Assembly (NCBI RefSeq): GCF_000313135.1
Contig: NW_004457402.1
Span: forward strand, 1-46,849
Reading direction: 5' to 3'
Source of the DNA: Acanthamoeba castellanii str. Neff
Lineage: Eukaryota; Discosea; Longamoebia; Acanthamoebidae
Length of the DNA: 46,849 nt
Positions 22,801 to 33,998 of this stretch are shown here, piece after piece (positions within the stretch are counted from its first letter, which is position 1; each line of letters begins with the position of its first letter). Position numbers and translations under genes: made by a program. A model generated the notes under the pieces. That model did not search any database and was not told the DNA's origin. It worked only from the letters and a program-made list of their open reading frames with translations.

Positions 22801-23999
22801 CCAGAAAGAGGTGATGTCCCACTCCGACGGCAAGGCGCCCGAGAGCTGATTGTTCGACAAGTCCTACAATCCACTCCGCTGAGTCAGTTCTGAGTACGTC
22901 TGTGTGTCGTGCGTGCGCGTGCGGTTCGTAGGCGCACCAGGTTCCAAAGTGTATCGGATGAAACGCTGGGCATGGTCCCATGGAACCGGTTGCTAGAGAG
23001 GTCGATCGTGCTGGCCCGGCTCAGGCGCAGGAGACACGGAGGAATCGCGCCGGTCAAGTTATTGCGCGCCAGCTCTAGTATGCCGATGGGGATCTCACCT
23101 GCAGCACCCGCCCGCCCAGCCAGTCGTTGGTCGACTCGAACTGATCACGGTGTGGTGTGCGAGTGCTCTACTCGGGACGTACACCACTCCTCGGGCAATG
23201 GCCCGGTGAAGTTGTTGCCGCTGAGGGTGATCTCGTTCAAGCCGCCGAAATCGGCGCCAAAGGCCGGCAGCGGGCCGCTGAGGTGGTTGTTAGAGAGGAT
23301 GAGCGTGGAGAGGCTGCAGAAGCGCGACCACGAGGCCGGCAAGCTGCCCGTGAGATTGTTGTTGTCGAGGTCGATGTTGTAGGACGTCGGCGTGAAAGGC
23401 GCGCACTGGACGCCGAGCCAATAACACGCGTCACCTGCGCCAAGTCGATTTATTTTATTTTAATGTTCCGAATAAAAATAAAAATATTGTGCGCTGCAAA
23501 ATGAAGATGATAAAGGGGGCGAGGTACCGCCAGAGAGCCACTCACTGTAGCCGGTGCCCCTGCTGGACCACCAGGGTCCGCCAGTTGCGTGGTAGAACTC
23601 CTCGAGCAGGCCCCTCACATCGCCTTGCGTCGAGCAGTCGCGTTAACTTAAGTTCGGAGTTAAAGAGAAAAGGAGGGGAGGGTACTGGAGTTGAGGGTGC
23701 AGGTGGCAGCTTGGCGCAGCGTTGGCGTGAAGAGGGGGTCGGCTGGCAAGAGGTGCAAGTGTGACGAAGACGTAGATGAAGATGCGAAAGATGGAGTTAA
23801 GATTAAAAAGAGACTCATCACCGAGGCACATGAGAAGCGAGCCCATGCCATGGTGTCTCTGACATTCACTGTGAGCTTCACTTGCTGCTGCACCGGTCGC
23901 AAACAACAATAACAATAAGGACCAGCTAACCTCGAGGAGAAGGAAGGAAAATGACAAAAAGCCAAAAAGCTGCCGCTTGGGGGCTCCTCCGCCCGCCAT
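19829..23999 (-). CDS. Large LRR / Cys-rich / multi-pass transmembrane protein, receptor-like
   Basis: Starts with a hydrophobic leader (ATG 23999, LFGFLSFSFLLL; an alternative leader starts MAWARFSCASVMSL in another frame, so exon 1 is uncertain). It continues with the LRR cap FYHATGGPWW and plant-type leucine-rich repeats: SLSTLILSNNHLSGPLPAF, NEITLSGNNFTGPLP, MLTIDLGHNQFTGT, LSKLVLSHNNLSGPLPQ and LQILLLGNNHLEGPFPE (about 23400-22330). A Cys-rich stretch follows (CRCSAGFVGMPPHGCKPCPP; CNPENSCSARWNS; CSRCQCPAPEGA, about 21960-21440), like GCC2/GCC3-type extracellular modules. The rest, down to TGA 19831-19829, has about seven hydrophobic helices (for example SLLAAVIAAVVGLAVASCVW and LMALLVGLNVTVLALLVAFA). 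No kinase domain is seen. A cell-surface sensor or adhesion role is inferred. An ambiguous base (n) lies at 21707, probably in an intron. Confidence 0.7.
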
Positions 24000-24086
24000 G
24001 ATCGCGTGAGTGCATCAAGATGTCTCCTGTTTGTGGTCGTTATGACTATGAGGAGCATGAAGCATAGGAGATGGAGGTGGAGGATT

Positions 24087-26029
24087 CTAGGAGGTGATGA
24101 TGTCGGCGTCGATGTAGGGGTTGTCCTTGAGCGAGAGAGCGTAGTAGTACTCCCGACAGTAGACCGTCGCCAGCAGCGGCACGCCCAGTATGAGGCCAAA
24201 CCAGAAGAAGAAGTTGCCCGCCCGCCTGCATGCATATGCAGAGAGTAAGCAATGTTGATGGCCTCTGCTGAAGCGCTGGTTGAGCGCCGTAAGTGAAGAG
24301 TGCTGACGTCACGTACGTGTTTTTGAGCTTGCGCCCGAGGTAGATGAGCGGCAGCTGGCCCATCTGCAGGAGGAAGAGGTAGGGCCGCACCATCCGGAAT
24401 ATGACGGCAAAGACCGTTTCGTGCAACTGCACAACAGAGAAGGAGAGAGTAAGATTGAACGGACTTCAATGAACGACAATGACGACGATACGTACGACGG
24501 CGGATAAGAGGAAGGTGATGAAGGTGGCACGCAAGCGCGACGTCTTGTAGGTGTTGATCGACTCCAGGTAGACGTGGCGCAGCAACCACTCATGCACGGG
24601 CTTGTTCCATTTGCGGGCGTACTAGTAGCATTAACACACACACACACCACAGAGAGAGAGAGAGGAAGTAAGCAAGGCGCTGTATGGCGGTGCGCGGAGG
24701 GGAAGCATTACCTCGTCCCACGTGGTGCTGTTCCACCAGTCGTCGTAGAAGCGACGATCGGCAAAGCAGAGGACCTCGGCGATGCCGTTGAGGATCAGCT
24801 CGAACATAATGTAGAATATCATGATGTGGCAAAACAGCAACGGAGTGATCAACGCCGCGATTGTCTCTACGACCGACATCACCGGGGCTCTATTATAATG
24901 TGAAGTGAGTGTGAGGACACAGCAAGGCTAGGCGTACAAGAAACGAAGCAACGCATACCGCAGCAGGACGGCGGTGATGTGCTGGTCGATGACGATATGC
25001 AGAACGGAAAAGACACCCACCGCGGCGAGGCACTTCTCCGTCACATATCCCCATCTGCAAACGATGTTGTCAGCTTACGTGTCTCCATTTGCTGAAGCCA
25101 AGAAAACGGTTTGGTGAACTCGAACGAACCTGACGCGCTCGGTGCGCGGGTAGTTAAGCTCGTAGACGAGGGTGGGCGCGCAGAGGAAGTAGAAGAAGTT
25201 CCAGAACGTGACGTTGTGGGGGTATGCCACCAGCCCCTCCTTCGTGGTCGCAGCATCAGTCTCGCCCTTCTCCTTCTACAACCGTCATTAGCACAAGTGG
25301 TTAGTCCCTGACACACACACACGACGCACACGCACACGCGCGCGACTGTGGTCGTTGGGTGTAGCGAACCTGTACACTGGTGCCGGTGGTCTTGGCCGTC
25401 TTCCGGCCCTTTACGTCGGCGGCCGCGGCCAGTGCGAATTCGGCGTTGGTGACGAGGTACGAGTGCATCTTCATGACGAGCACGATCATGTGGAGGAGGA
25501 AGGTGCCCATCGGCACCACCGGCCACTCCGAGGCGACCACGAGCAGGTAGAGCGTAGTGAGGAAGATCGTGGTCTGCAGCGTATGCTGCACCACGAAGCG
25601 CACCCACAGCGGCGGCGGCGGCCCTGCCGGTCGCTGTCGTCGTCGGGCGGCCGTCCACCTGACCCAGGCCCACTCGAGGGCGTAGGCAGAGAAGGGCGCG
25701 GCGCCCAGGGCGCACCAGGCGGGCAGCATGTCGAGCGGGATGAGGCGTACAAGAGACCGGAGCCCGACCAGGGTGCCGTGGCGTAGGAAGAAGCTCACGT
25801 TGGTGCTGATGATGTAGAAGGCGGCCATCATGGCCACCAGGTTGAAGAAGCCTCGAAACTCGGACCGCTGCAGGGGCGACGCCACGGCCGGGTCGAGGTA
25901 GGAGGGTCGCGGCTCGAACCTGCTCTTGCTCGGCCCAGAAGGTCGCGAAGATGGATGGGAAGAATCTTCAGATGAAGATGATGAAGATGCATCTCGGTAT
26001 GATCGTGGCGCTGTCTCTTTGCCCTTCAT
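24087..26029 (-). CDS. Sterol O-acyltransferase (MBOAT family, ACAT/ARE type)
   Basis: An ER membrane enzyme that esterifies sterols with acyl-CoA. The start is ATG 26029 (MKGKETAPRSYRD), followed by a Ser-rich cytosolic leader, several transmembrane helices, and MVLVMKMHSY-like sequence near 25480. The next exons read WNFFYFLCAPTLVYELNYPR, then FADRRFYDDWWNSTTWDE (the FYxDWWN motif), WNKPVHEWLLRHVYLESINT and FITFLLSAVLHETVFAVIF with the conserved active-site His. The C-terminal exon (GLILGVPLLATVYCREYYY) ends at TAG 24089-24087. The segment WNKPVHEWLLRHVY followed by T-F-x-L-S-A-V-L-H-E is closer to yeast Are1/Are2 and animal SOAT than to DGAT1, which shares the MBOAT fold. DGAT1-like activity cannot be excluded. 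Six or more introns. Confidence 0.85.
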
Positions 26030-26436
26030 CGCAAAAAATCGAGTAGGCCTTGCGTGGACGCGTTGGACGTAGAATGAAGCAAAAAGATGCCAGTCAAGCT
26101 GCGTCGTAGTTATGTAGCAGTGTTGTCAAACCAGTGACCGGTGGCGTCTGTCTGGCCGTGCACGCAAGCACCTGGCCAGCACAAGCCACCGCCACGGGCT
26201 TTTTCCTCTTTCCCTTTTCTTGGTGTCGACATTTTCTTCGGCGCGTTTGGCGGTTGTGCCCGCACGCCAACCACACAACACGCCGAGAGCAAGGTGACGG
26301 TGTGCCTCGCGGGTTTTAGTACAGCTTCGATTGACTCTATACGGGCACAGATAGACATGTCGCCTCAGCTGTCCCGCACACGTTTGATCTTTCGCGTTCT
26401 TCACGCGCGGCGAGCAACGTGTTTGTTCCCAGGGCT
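26030..26436. other. Intergenic region upstream of the acyltransferase gene
   Basis: Lies between the stop of the prenylcysteine oxidase gene and the start of the sterol acyltransferase gene, both leftward. No supported exon; the open frames here lack domain character. It presumably carries the acyltransferase promoter and the oxidase gene's 3' processing signals. Confidence 0.4.
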
Positions 26437-29111
26437 TCAAGCCGAGCGCAGGTCTCGCAGAACGAGATTGGCGACGTTGCGCGCGGAGGCGATCTGCGTT
26501 TCCATGCACGACACGGCACTCTCGAACGCATTGGCGTAGTACAACTTGTCTGGTGTATTCCAGAGAGGAGATTGGGGGATTAATCAGCACACGGGTACGA
26601 GTATCGGTCCAGGCAGTGGGGGCGAGGGAATGTAGGCTACCGTGAAGCTTGATGCGCGACCACTCGCTGAATGGGTAGGGCGTGAGCACGGGGTAGGCAG
26701 CCCACTCCTGTCGGAAGGTCCGTAGGCGTCCGCCAAAGAGACGGTCCTGCACACACACCCCAGCGGTGAGGGTAACACACACGCGCGACCGGTCTCACGA
26801 AAGGGAGGTTAGTGGTACGAGGGTGTCCTCAGACATGGCCTGGCGCGAGAAGACCTTGTAGATGTTGTGCGTCTCGTTGAGTTTCCTGTTGGGTCCGACC
26901 ACAGAAGAGTAAAGTGTGGTCGAAGAGTTCATTCATGACGCTGTTGGCAGTAAAAAGAGAAGGCAAGGCTACCTGATGGCCGAGGCCGAGTTGAAGGGAA
27001 TGTTGGGATTTTCGGTCGTCAGCACGAACGACGGAATCCAGGTGTCATCTGCGGCAAGCAATGAAGCTCTGTTAAGACATGGCTTGATATGAATACATAG
27101 AGAGCGGGGAGTGCGTACTGTCAAGACCGAAGAAGGCGCGCTTCAGCTCAGAAGCCACAACCTTTAGTTTGTTAAAAACAGTCAGCTGGGCATGCTTGCT
27201 TCACGTGACAAGCGAGGGAGGCCGCGTACCAGCGTAGCATGTGTGGTTTGGTAGGGGCGCCTCTTTCCCGCAGCCACAGGCAAATCTACAACCAGATGTC
27301 ACATGTCGTAAGCAACTTCGATGACCACATAACGAATTGGCGTTGCGTGGTGCATCGTGTGATCACAGATTACCTCCACTCTTCACCTCTTCCTCGCCAA
27401 GCTTGAACGAGAGGTCTGTGAACTCGAGTGGCGTTGCGATCACCACCTGACACGGCGAAGAATGTTAGTGATTTCGAACCACAAGTCGAATGAATGGAGT
27501 GAGGTTGTACGGCATCAAAGATCTCCTCCAGCTCTTGCCCGGCGCAGCTGTACTTGATCGTGTACTTGGTCTTACCACCTTGGGTCAAGTAGAACTACTC
27601 AGTCATGGGTACTCGGTGTGGCCAATCCTTGTGGGTGCGTACCTTGGTCCATCGCAGTAACTCCAGCTACCTGACTGCTAAGGTGCATCTTGGCTTTCGC
27701 GGCCTTGAGCAATTCTTCAACCACCTTGCGTAGGCACCACATTATAATGACACTGTGGTGAGGCCTCGCTCAGGCGAAAGAAATGCCTGAAGAAAAGGGG
27801 GGAAAAGGAGTTACCCGATGGTTGCCGCCCTCGACCGAGAACAGAGTCTCCTTTCCGCTACCCACAAGCCCGACGAAGCCCGCAAATGCGTTCATCGCTG
27901 TCGCAAGCGAGCGAGGAAGTGAGTACGACATTTGTCTTAGCGAATACAGTAGTAACTATGCACCTGGGCTCTGGCCGTAGTTGACCCTCTCGATGGCGGT
28001 GACGAGCTCGTGGATGTACTCCTCGCTCACTCCTCCGTCTGGTATGGGCAGAGAGACAGCGATGAACTCTAGAGAATCGAGAAGGAGGAGCCAGATAGAC
28101 TTCTTACCTTGGAGGGCCTTGAGAAGGCTCTGCTGGGCATAATGCGATACGTTCAACGACTCCAACAGCGCTTCAGACGTATCGAATGAACCTGAGACAA
28201 CCCCGCACAAGCGTGAGTAACTGGCCGTTGCCCGGCTTTGGAGCTACAACAGTACAGTTCTCCAGCTTTGCGTAGACTTCGACCCAGCGCTCCTTGACTG
28301 AAGTAGCCTGGTTCTCCACCTGCCAAAGTTGATCAGCTCACGCCTCGCTGGAGGAAGGAAGATGCGCTAGTTGGTACCTTGAATGGCGACAGGCCATAAC
28401 GGTAGAGCATCTTGGCGAGGGTGAGAAGCAACCACTCGCTCTCCTGCATAACGAACTCGTTGCCGTTCCAGAGGCCCCACAGGCCTTTAGCAGCAGCGCA
28501 CACGTCAGACCAAGCGACGTATACCGGTGTGTGTGGTGGTGGTACCCAGATTGGGCGGCTCCTTTCGCTTGAGGCCGAACTCGCTCACAAAGCTGTCGAA
28601 GTAGCGATTGGAAACGTGGTAGACCGATGCGCCCACCTCCACGCGCACTCCCTCAATCTCCATGGATCGTACTCGGCCTGCCACTCGGCGTGCATCCCAT
28701 CCACGGTGAGGCCCCTACCAGCAACAACACAGCTCGAGCGTCCGCGGTGCGTACCTCCAACGAAGCCGTCCCTCTCGAAGACGTGGATGTCCGCAAGCGG
28801 CAGAGCCCGCCTCATGAAGTGGACGGCTGACGCACCACCAATGCCTGCAGTACATTTATTGGACAATAAATCATAAATACCTATTATATCATCACTTGAA
28901 TCTGTCGTTTAAATATGTTCACAGTTCTGTCTATGACTTTAAATGATTATTCAAATAAATGGCCTTGCGTACCAGCACCCACAACGCCGATCTTCAGGAC
29001 GGGGGCGCTACAGGTGTCGCCATCGCAGACGAGAGATGCTGCAATAAATTGGGGCAGCGCGAACGCTGAGATGAGCGCCAACAACACGAAGAACGTCCTG
29101 GACTCTGCCAT
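26437..29111 (-). CDS. Prenylcysteine oxidase (prenylcysteine lyase), FAD-dependent
   Basis: Cleaves the thioether of prenylated cysteines released by protein turnover, giving free Cys, a prenyl aldehyde and hydrogen peroxide; the family is lysosomal or secreted. Exon 1 (ATG 29111) gives a signal peptide (MAESRTFFVLLALISAFALP) and the first part of the dinucleotide fold, LKIGVVGAG. The next exon completes it: GIGGASAVHFMRRALP and DIHVFERDGFVGG. Later exons show VEVGASVYHVSNRYF, GLWGLWNGNEFVMQESEW, LLKALQG, EEYIHELVTAIERVNYGQSP (a strong match to the family's R-V-N-Y-G-Q segment), AFAGFVGLVGSGKETLFSVE and a C-terminal YYANAFESAVSCMETQIASA before TGA 26439-26437. About a dozen short introns; exon ends in the 26900-27700 stretch are approximate. 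Confidence 0.85.
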
Positions 29112-29188
29112 AAGCGCCCTTGTGTATTGCGAGGGCAGTTAAGTACAAGATTAAAATTTTCATTTTCATTTTTTTTTCAATTTTCCTA

Positions 29189-29881
29189 TCAGACAGGGGG
29201 TTCAACACGGCCCTTGTAGACGTGAATGAACGTCTTTGGTCGGTCGACGAGCTCTCTGCAGTGTGAACAGTCAGGCAGATGCTGCGTCTTGAAACCAGGA
29301 AAGTGAGGACGCACCGAAGGTCAAACAGCAAACCACGGCACTGATATCTTACGTTCACCTGGTGCAGATACTCCACCAGCTCTCTCCTCTTCTCGATCAT
29401 GGTCTGCACTCGCATTCCACACGATGAAACACATGACCTCATACGTAAGCAGCTGTGTGAAAGCAGTGTACCGCTTCAACCTCTTGCTCCTGCTGGATAA
29501 GACACGGAAGGTAGCAAATCAACGAATTCTGCCACCCTTGCTTCATCCACAGGTCGAGCCTTCGCACGCTGTACGCTGCAGCACATTGAGCAGTGGCTTA
29601 TCAGTTCTTGTCGCCACCGCAGTTACGTTTATGTGACGCTGAGCTGTACCTGCTGGTCGCCAGATCTCGTTCACGGAATCCATCACCTCACCCCACTCTT
29701 CTTGCGACAGCGCGTCGTCTAAGAAATCGGATGGGTAGGTGTCGTCGTAGAGCTGATGCTCCCCCACTTCGTCGTCCTCAACTATCACCTCGTTCACTCT
29801 GTACACCCAGTCCTCTACTTGGTCGCCTTTTTCTCCTTCCTTCGATTTCTTCATCGTCTTCATCTCTGTGCCGTCTTCCAT
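29189..29881 (-). CDS. Small ERF4/GOLGA7-like protein (probable DHHC palmitoyltransferase partner)
   Basis: The start is ATG 29881 (MEDGTEMKTMKKSKEGEKG). The acidic first exon reads into HQLYDDTYPSDFLDDALSQE and EWGEVMDSVNEIW, which fits the F-P-x-x-L ... F-x-x-x-x-x-x-I-N pattern at the start of ERF4 domains. A later exon, MIEKRRELVEYLHQVN, matches the helix before the G-L-x-L strand of that domain, and the last exon (RELVDRPKTFIHVYKGRVEP) ends at TGA 29191-29189. ERF4/golgin A7 proteins bind DHHC S-acyltransferases that palmitoylate Ras-type proteins at Golgi or ER. The middle exons (about 29420-29560) are not settled; two frames compete near 29430. The family call is an inference from pattern. 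Confidence 0.45.
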
Positions 29882-30096
29882 CTCAGTTGAACCTGCAACG
29901 ATGCTCCTCTCTGTCTATACTATGTGCCAAGCGCTTCGTCACCTCTCGAAGCTATGAAGTCTTGGCCTTCCACCGGGTAAGTTACTCTCCACGCAAAAGA
30001 AAGGAAGGCGCTACCGTGTAATCATCAGTCGACAAGAAACATTGCCCTAATCCCGTAGGCGGACCCAGAAGATAGTTGAAGGTATCGAACGCAAAG

Positions 30097-33000
30097 ATGA
30101 TGATGGATCAACGAAGTTCGGCTCTTCCTCTCGGCCTCTTCTTGGTCTTGTTGCTGGCCTCCCAGGGGCAATGGGCTTCTACCTTCCCGGAATCGCCCCT
30201 ACCGAGTACTCCGAGGGTAAGTCTTCCCCTGGCTCGATATCATGAGTCAACACCATCTTCTCTTTCATCTGCCCTACGGCTATAGTTGCGTCTGCTTAAC
30301 AGCATCACGTTGGGCCGCCAGGTGACCAGATCGCGGTGGATGTGAACAAGATCACATCGATCCATACGCAGCTGCCCTTCAAGTACTACTCTCTGCCCTT
30401 CTGCCAACCAGCCCACGTCGAAGACTCGCGCGAATCGTTGGGCGAGATCCTCTTGGGCGACATCATCGAGAATTCGCTCTACAAGGTCTCTTTGCCGCAG
30501 CTCTGAGAGGCACACCGCGAATCAGCATTCATTGCTTTCTGTGCAGATTTCGGCCAAGATCAATCAGACGTGCCAGGTGGTCTGCAAGCGCCAGTACAAG
30601 GCGGACGAGGTTGCCCAGTTCGCGGAGAAGATTCGTCAGGAGTACCGAGTGCACTGGTACCCCCCAAACGTCATCTTCATCATTTGCCCTCCCTTTGGAG
30701 CTGAACTCAGTTGCTTCTCCAAAGGCTCTTAGATGCTCTTCCATCTGCTGAGAGGCACCTCATGCTGGATGGCTCCCACGTACGTCGCCTTCGTCAAGTC
30801 GCTAATTGATTAATTCAGCAATTAATCAAATTCCTCTTGCAGATTTATGAGGATGGTTTCCCTCTCGGGCGCATGGTCCGCTCGGAGGCTGGAAACAAGG
30901 CGGTACGTCCCAGATAACTGGAGGGGCAAGCGCTTGGCCACACCCACTGACGTGGGCAGTCCATCACACGACAGTCGCCCATCAAGCCAGCCCTGAACAA
31001 TCACATCGCTATTACCATTCTCTACCACGAGGAGCCCACCACCGCCGAACCTGCCACCAAGGACGGCACCACCCGGCCTGCGCTTGGTATCCGCGTCGTG
31101 GGCTTCGAGGTCAAGGCTTACAGGTTTCCGCCTCTCCTTTTCATTATTGAGCTCGGATGAGTGCTGTGCGTTAGCATTGAACCATTCTCCACCACTGCTT
31201 CGTTCCATTGTAGCGTGAACCACGCCACCGACTACCCCGAGGGGGGCCACCCCAACACATGCGAGCATTTTTGTACGTATCTCGGCCCGCTCTCGTAAGC
31301 AAGCCTCGCTGTCAAACGCAACCCTAACTGCCATACCTCAAGCGTCCACGCCTATCCAGGTGCTTGAGGAAGGCAAGGAGGTCACCATCGTTTTCACCTA
31401 CTCGGCCACCTGGGTGGTACTTGCTCCCCATGTTCGAGCCTCTGATGTGTTGGCCTCTTCCGAACCGAACATCTTACGCAGTGATGCCTTCGTCACACCA
31501 GAGGAGCGACATCAAGTGGGCTTCGCGTTGGGATTCCTACTTCATGATGACCGATGATCAAGTGCACTGGTTCTCCATTCTCAACTCTTCTCTGGTCGTC
31601 CTCTTCCTCACGTACGCCGCGACTCTACTTGGGTGTTCCGCCTCTTTTCACTTGGCTCCGCTCTAACGTGGCTGTCGATTATGCTGTAGCGGTATTGTGG
31701 CGATGATTCTGCTGCGCGTGCTGAGGGCTGATCTGCGCCGCTACAATGCCCAACGCGATGACGAGAACAACGACGTGCTCGAGGTACTTTGTTGCAATCA
31801 AGTGTACCACTTCCAGCTTCACATGATCGCTCATGCCCTCGTAGGAGACTGGCTGGAAGCTGGTTCACGCCGACGTCTTCCGCGCTCCCGCTTGGCCTAT
31901 GCTCCTGGCTGCTTCCGTGGGCTCTGGCGTGCAGACGCTGGCCATGACCGTCATCACCATGGGTACGTACTGCGCGCTCCAAATCACTCCTACACGGCTA
32001 GGACCTCGACCTGATCGTTTTGTCCACATTGCCCTGTGACCTCTCTACCAGGCTTTGCTATGTTGGGGTTCCTCTCTCCGGCCAACCGCGGCAGTTTGAT
32101 GACCGCCATGGTGGTGCTGCTTGTCGTCATGGGGTACGCCACCACCCGATCCCTCCCTTCGGCTTTGAACATGCTATGCTTTGTGAACTCGTGAGAGTTG
32201 GGGTGTGGCACTCATCGTTTGTTCGTTCCTTTGTGGCGCAGAGTGCTCAACGGCTACTTCTCGTCCCGCACCTACAAGATGTTCAAGGGCGTGCACTGGA
32301 AGCGCTGCACGCTGCTGGTGCGACTCCCGTTCATTGGCCCGCTTGCTTCTACTCGAATCTCGCCACCTGACCATCATGGCTCTTATTGCCTCTTGCGTTG
32401 CGCGAAAACTCGCAGTCGATGTTCCTGTATCCCGGTATGGCGTTTGGCATCTTCTTGGTCATCAACTTCCTCATTTCGGGCCAGCACTCTTCTGGTACCA
32501 CCACCACCACCTCCACCGCCCGCGTGTGCCTCACGCCCCCGATCGTGTTCGCTAACGAACGGGCTCACGAATTACAGGTGCCATGCCGTTCCTGACCCTG
32601 CTGGAGCTGATCACGTTGTGGTTCGGCGTTTCGCTGCCCCTCACCTTCGCCGGCGCATACTTTGGCAACAAGGGAGAGGTAACACATGACCACCTCTTTC
32701 ACCATACGCCATACAATGGCTAATCCCCGGCGTTTGGATTGTTAGGTCGTGCCCGAGCCGTCCAACATCCGCATCAACCTCATTCCCCGTCAGATCCCTG
32801 ACCAGCTCTGGTGCGTGACCACGCCCTTTCGCTGATCTGGCACTTCTCCTCCACTGCATTACAGGACCACACACCACACACCACACACCACACACCACAC
32901 ACACACCACACACCACACACCACACACCACACACCACACACCACACACACACCACACACACCACACACACCACACACACCACACACACACACACACCACA

Positions 33001-33117
33001 CACACCACACACACCACACACACCACACACACCACACACACACACACACCACACACACACACACACACCACACACACACACACACACCACACACACCACA
33101 CACACACACACACACCA

Positions 33118-33158
<41 letters not shown>

Positions 33159-33872
33159 AAGCTAACAAGTCCAACCACACGCCAGGTACACCCGCCCGAT
33201 CGTGTCTATCCTGCTCGGCGGCGTCCTTCCCTTCGGCGCAATCCTCATCGAGCTCTTCTTCATCTGGTGCCGCTTTCCTACAAATGTGTTTATCGCCAGC
33301 GCTGGCCCTTCTTCTCACCCCCCCCCCCGTTTGTTGGCATTGGCCACCACCAGGTCGTCCATCTGGTTGCACCAGTTCTACTACCTGTTCGGGTTCCTCT
33401 TCCTGGTGTTCGTCATCTTGGCCATCACCTGCGCAGAGATCACCATTGTGATGTGTTACTTCCAGCTGTGCAGCGAGGTGAGCCATCCCCCCCCCACACT
33501 ATCACCATCATGGTGTACTTCTTCTGACCGCCCGCCCACCTTGCCCACCGCGCACGCACAGGACTACCACTGGTGGTGGCGAGCGTTCCTCACGCCGGCG
33601 ACATCGGCCCTCTACCTGTTCTTCTTCTCGGTGTTCTACTTCATGCCCAAGCTCCAGATCACCAAGTTCGTCTCCATCTGCCTTTACACCGGTATGACCG
33701 CACCTCCCGTAGCGCGCCACTTTGTTTCGAAGCCTAACGGAGTCGGGGCTGTGGGCTTCAAGGCTACACGCTGATCATCACGCTCGAGTTCTTCACGCTC
33801 ACTGGAGTGGTGGGCTTCTTCTCGTGCTACTGGTTCGTCTACACCATCTACGGCTCCATCAAGGTCGAGTAG
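30097..33872 (+). CDS. TM9 superfamily (nonaspanin/EMP70) membrane protein; one apparent frameshift near the signal peptide
   Basis: A nine-transmembrane Golgi/endosome protein of the family involved in cargo sorting, adhesion and phagocytosis. ATG 30097 gives a signal peptide ([19 protein letters not shown]). The mature start [14 protein letters not shown] lies one frame over, and one more G in the run 30165-30168 would join them. The lumenal domain has [40 protein letters not shown] and YRVHWHLMLDGS, then GFPLGRMV. The membrane part begins around 31560 ([12 protein letters not shown]), with [49 protein letters not shown] and RQIPDQLW. Its last helix is followed by the C-terminal GSIKVE. A K-x-D/E end of this kind is known as the Golgi-retention signal of TM9 proteins. 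About fifteen exons; one intron (32811-33184) is mostly CA repeat. Confidence 0.9.
32863..33158. repeat. Pure A/C low-complexity array inside an intron
   Basis: Almost 300 consecutive bases of only A and C, built of irregular ACACC, CACACACA and ACACACC units. It lies inside the intron between exons ending QIPDQLW and starting YTRPIV of the TM9 gene, with the CA strand as the sense strand. Confidence 0.9.
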
Positions 33873-33998
33873 AGAGTATCAACAACCATCACCACCCCAT
33901 CATCATCACCATCATAAAATGTATGGCCATCACATCATACCCACCTTCATCATCACCACTTCATTGGGGCGATACTGCGAGAGAAGGGCTGTGGGAGG

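Noticed and set aside
24087..26029. DGAT1 (triacylglycerol synthesis) as first choice for the MBOAT gene
   Set aside because: The segments around FYDDWWNSTTWDE and WLLRHVYLESINT resemble ARE/SOAT sterol acyltransferases more; kept as an alternative only.
32811..33527. Open frames of His/Thr or Cys/Val repeats around the A/C tract
   Set aside because: Low-complexity shadows of the CA array inside the TM9 intron.
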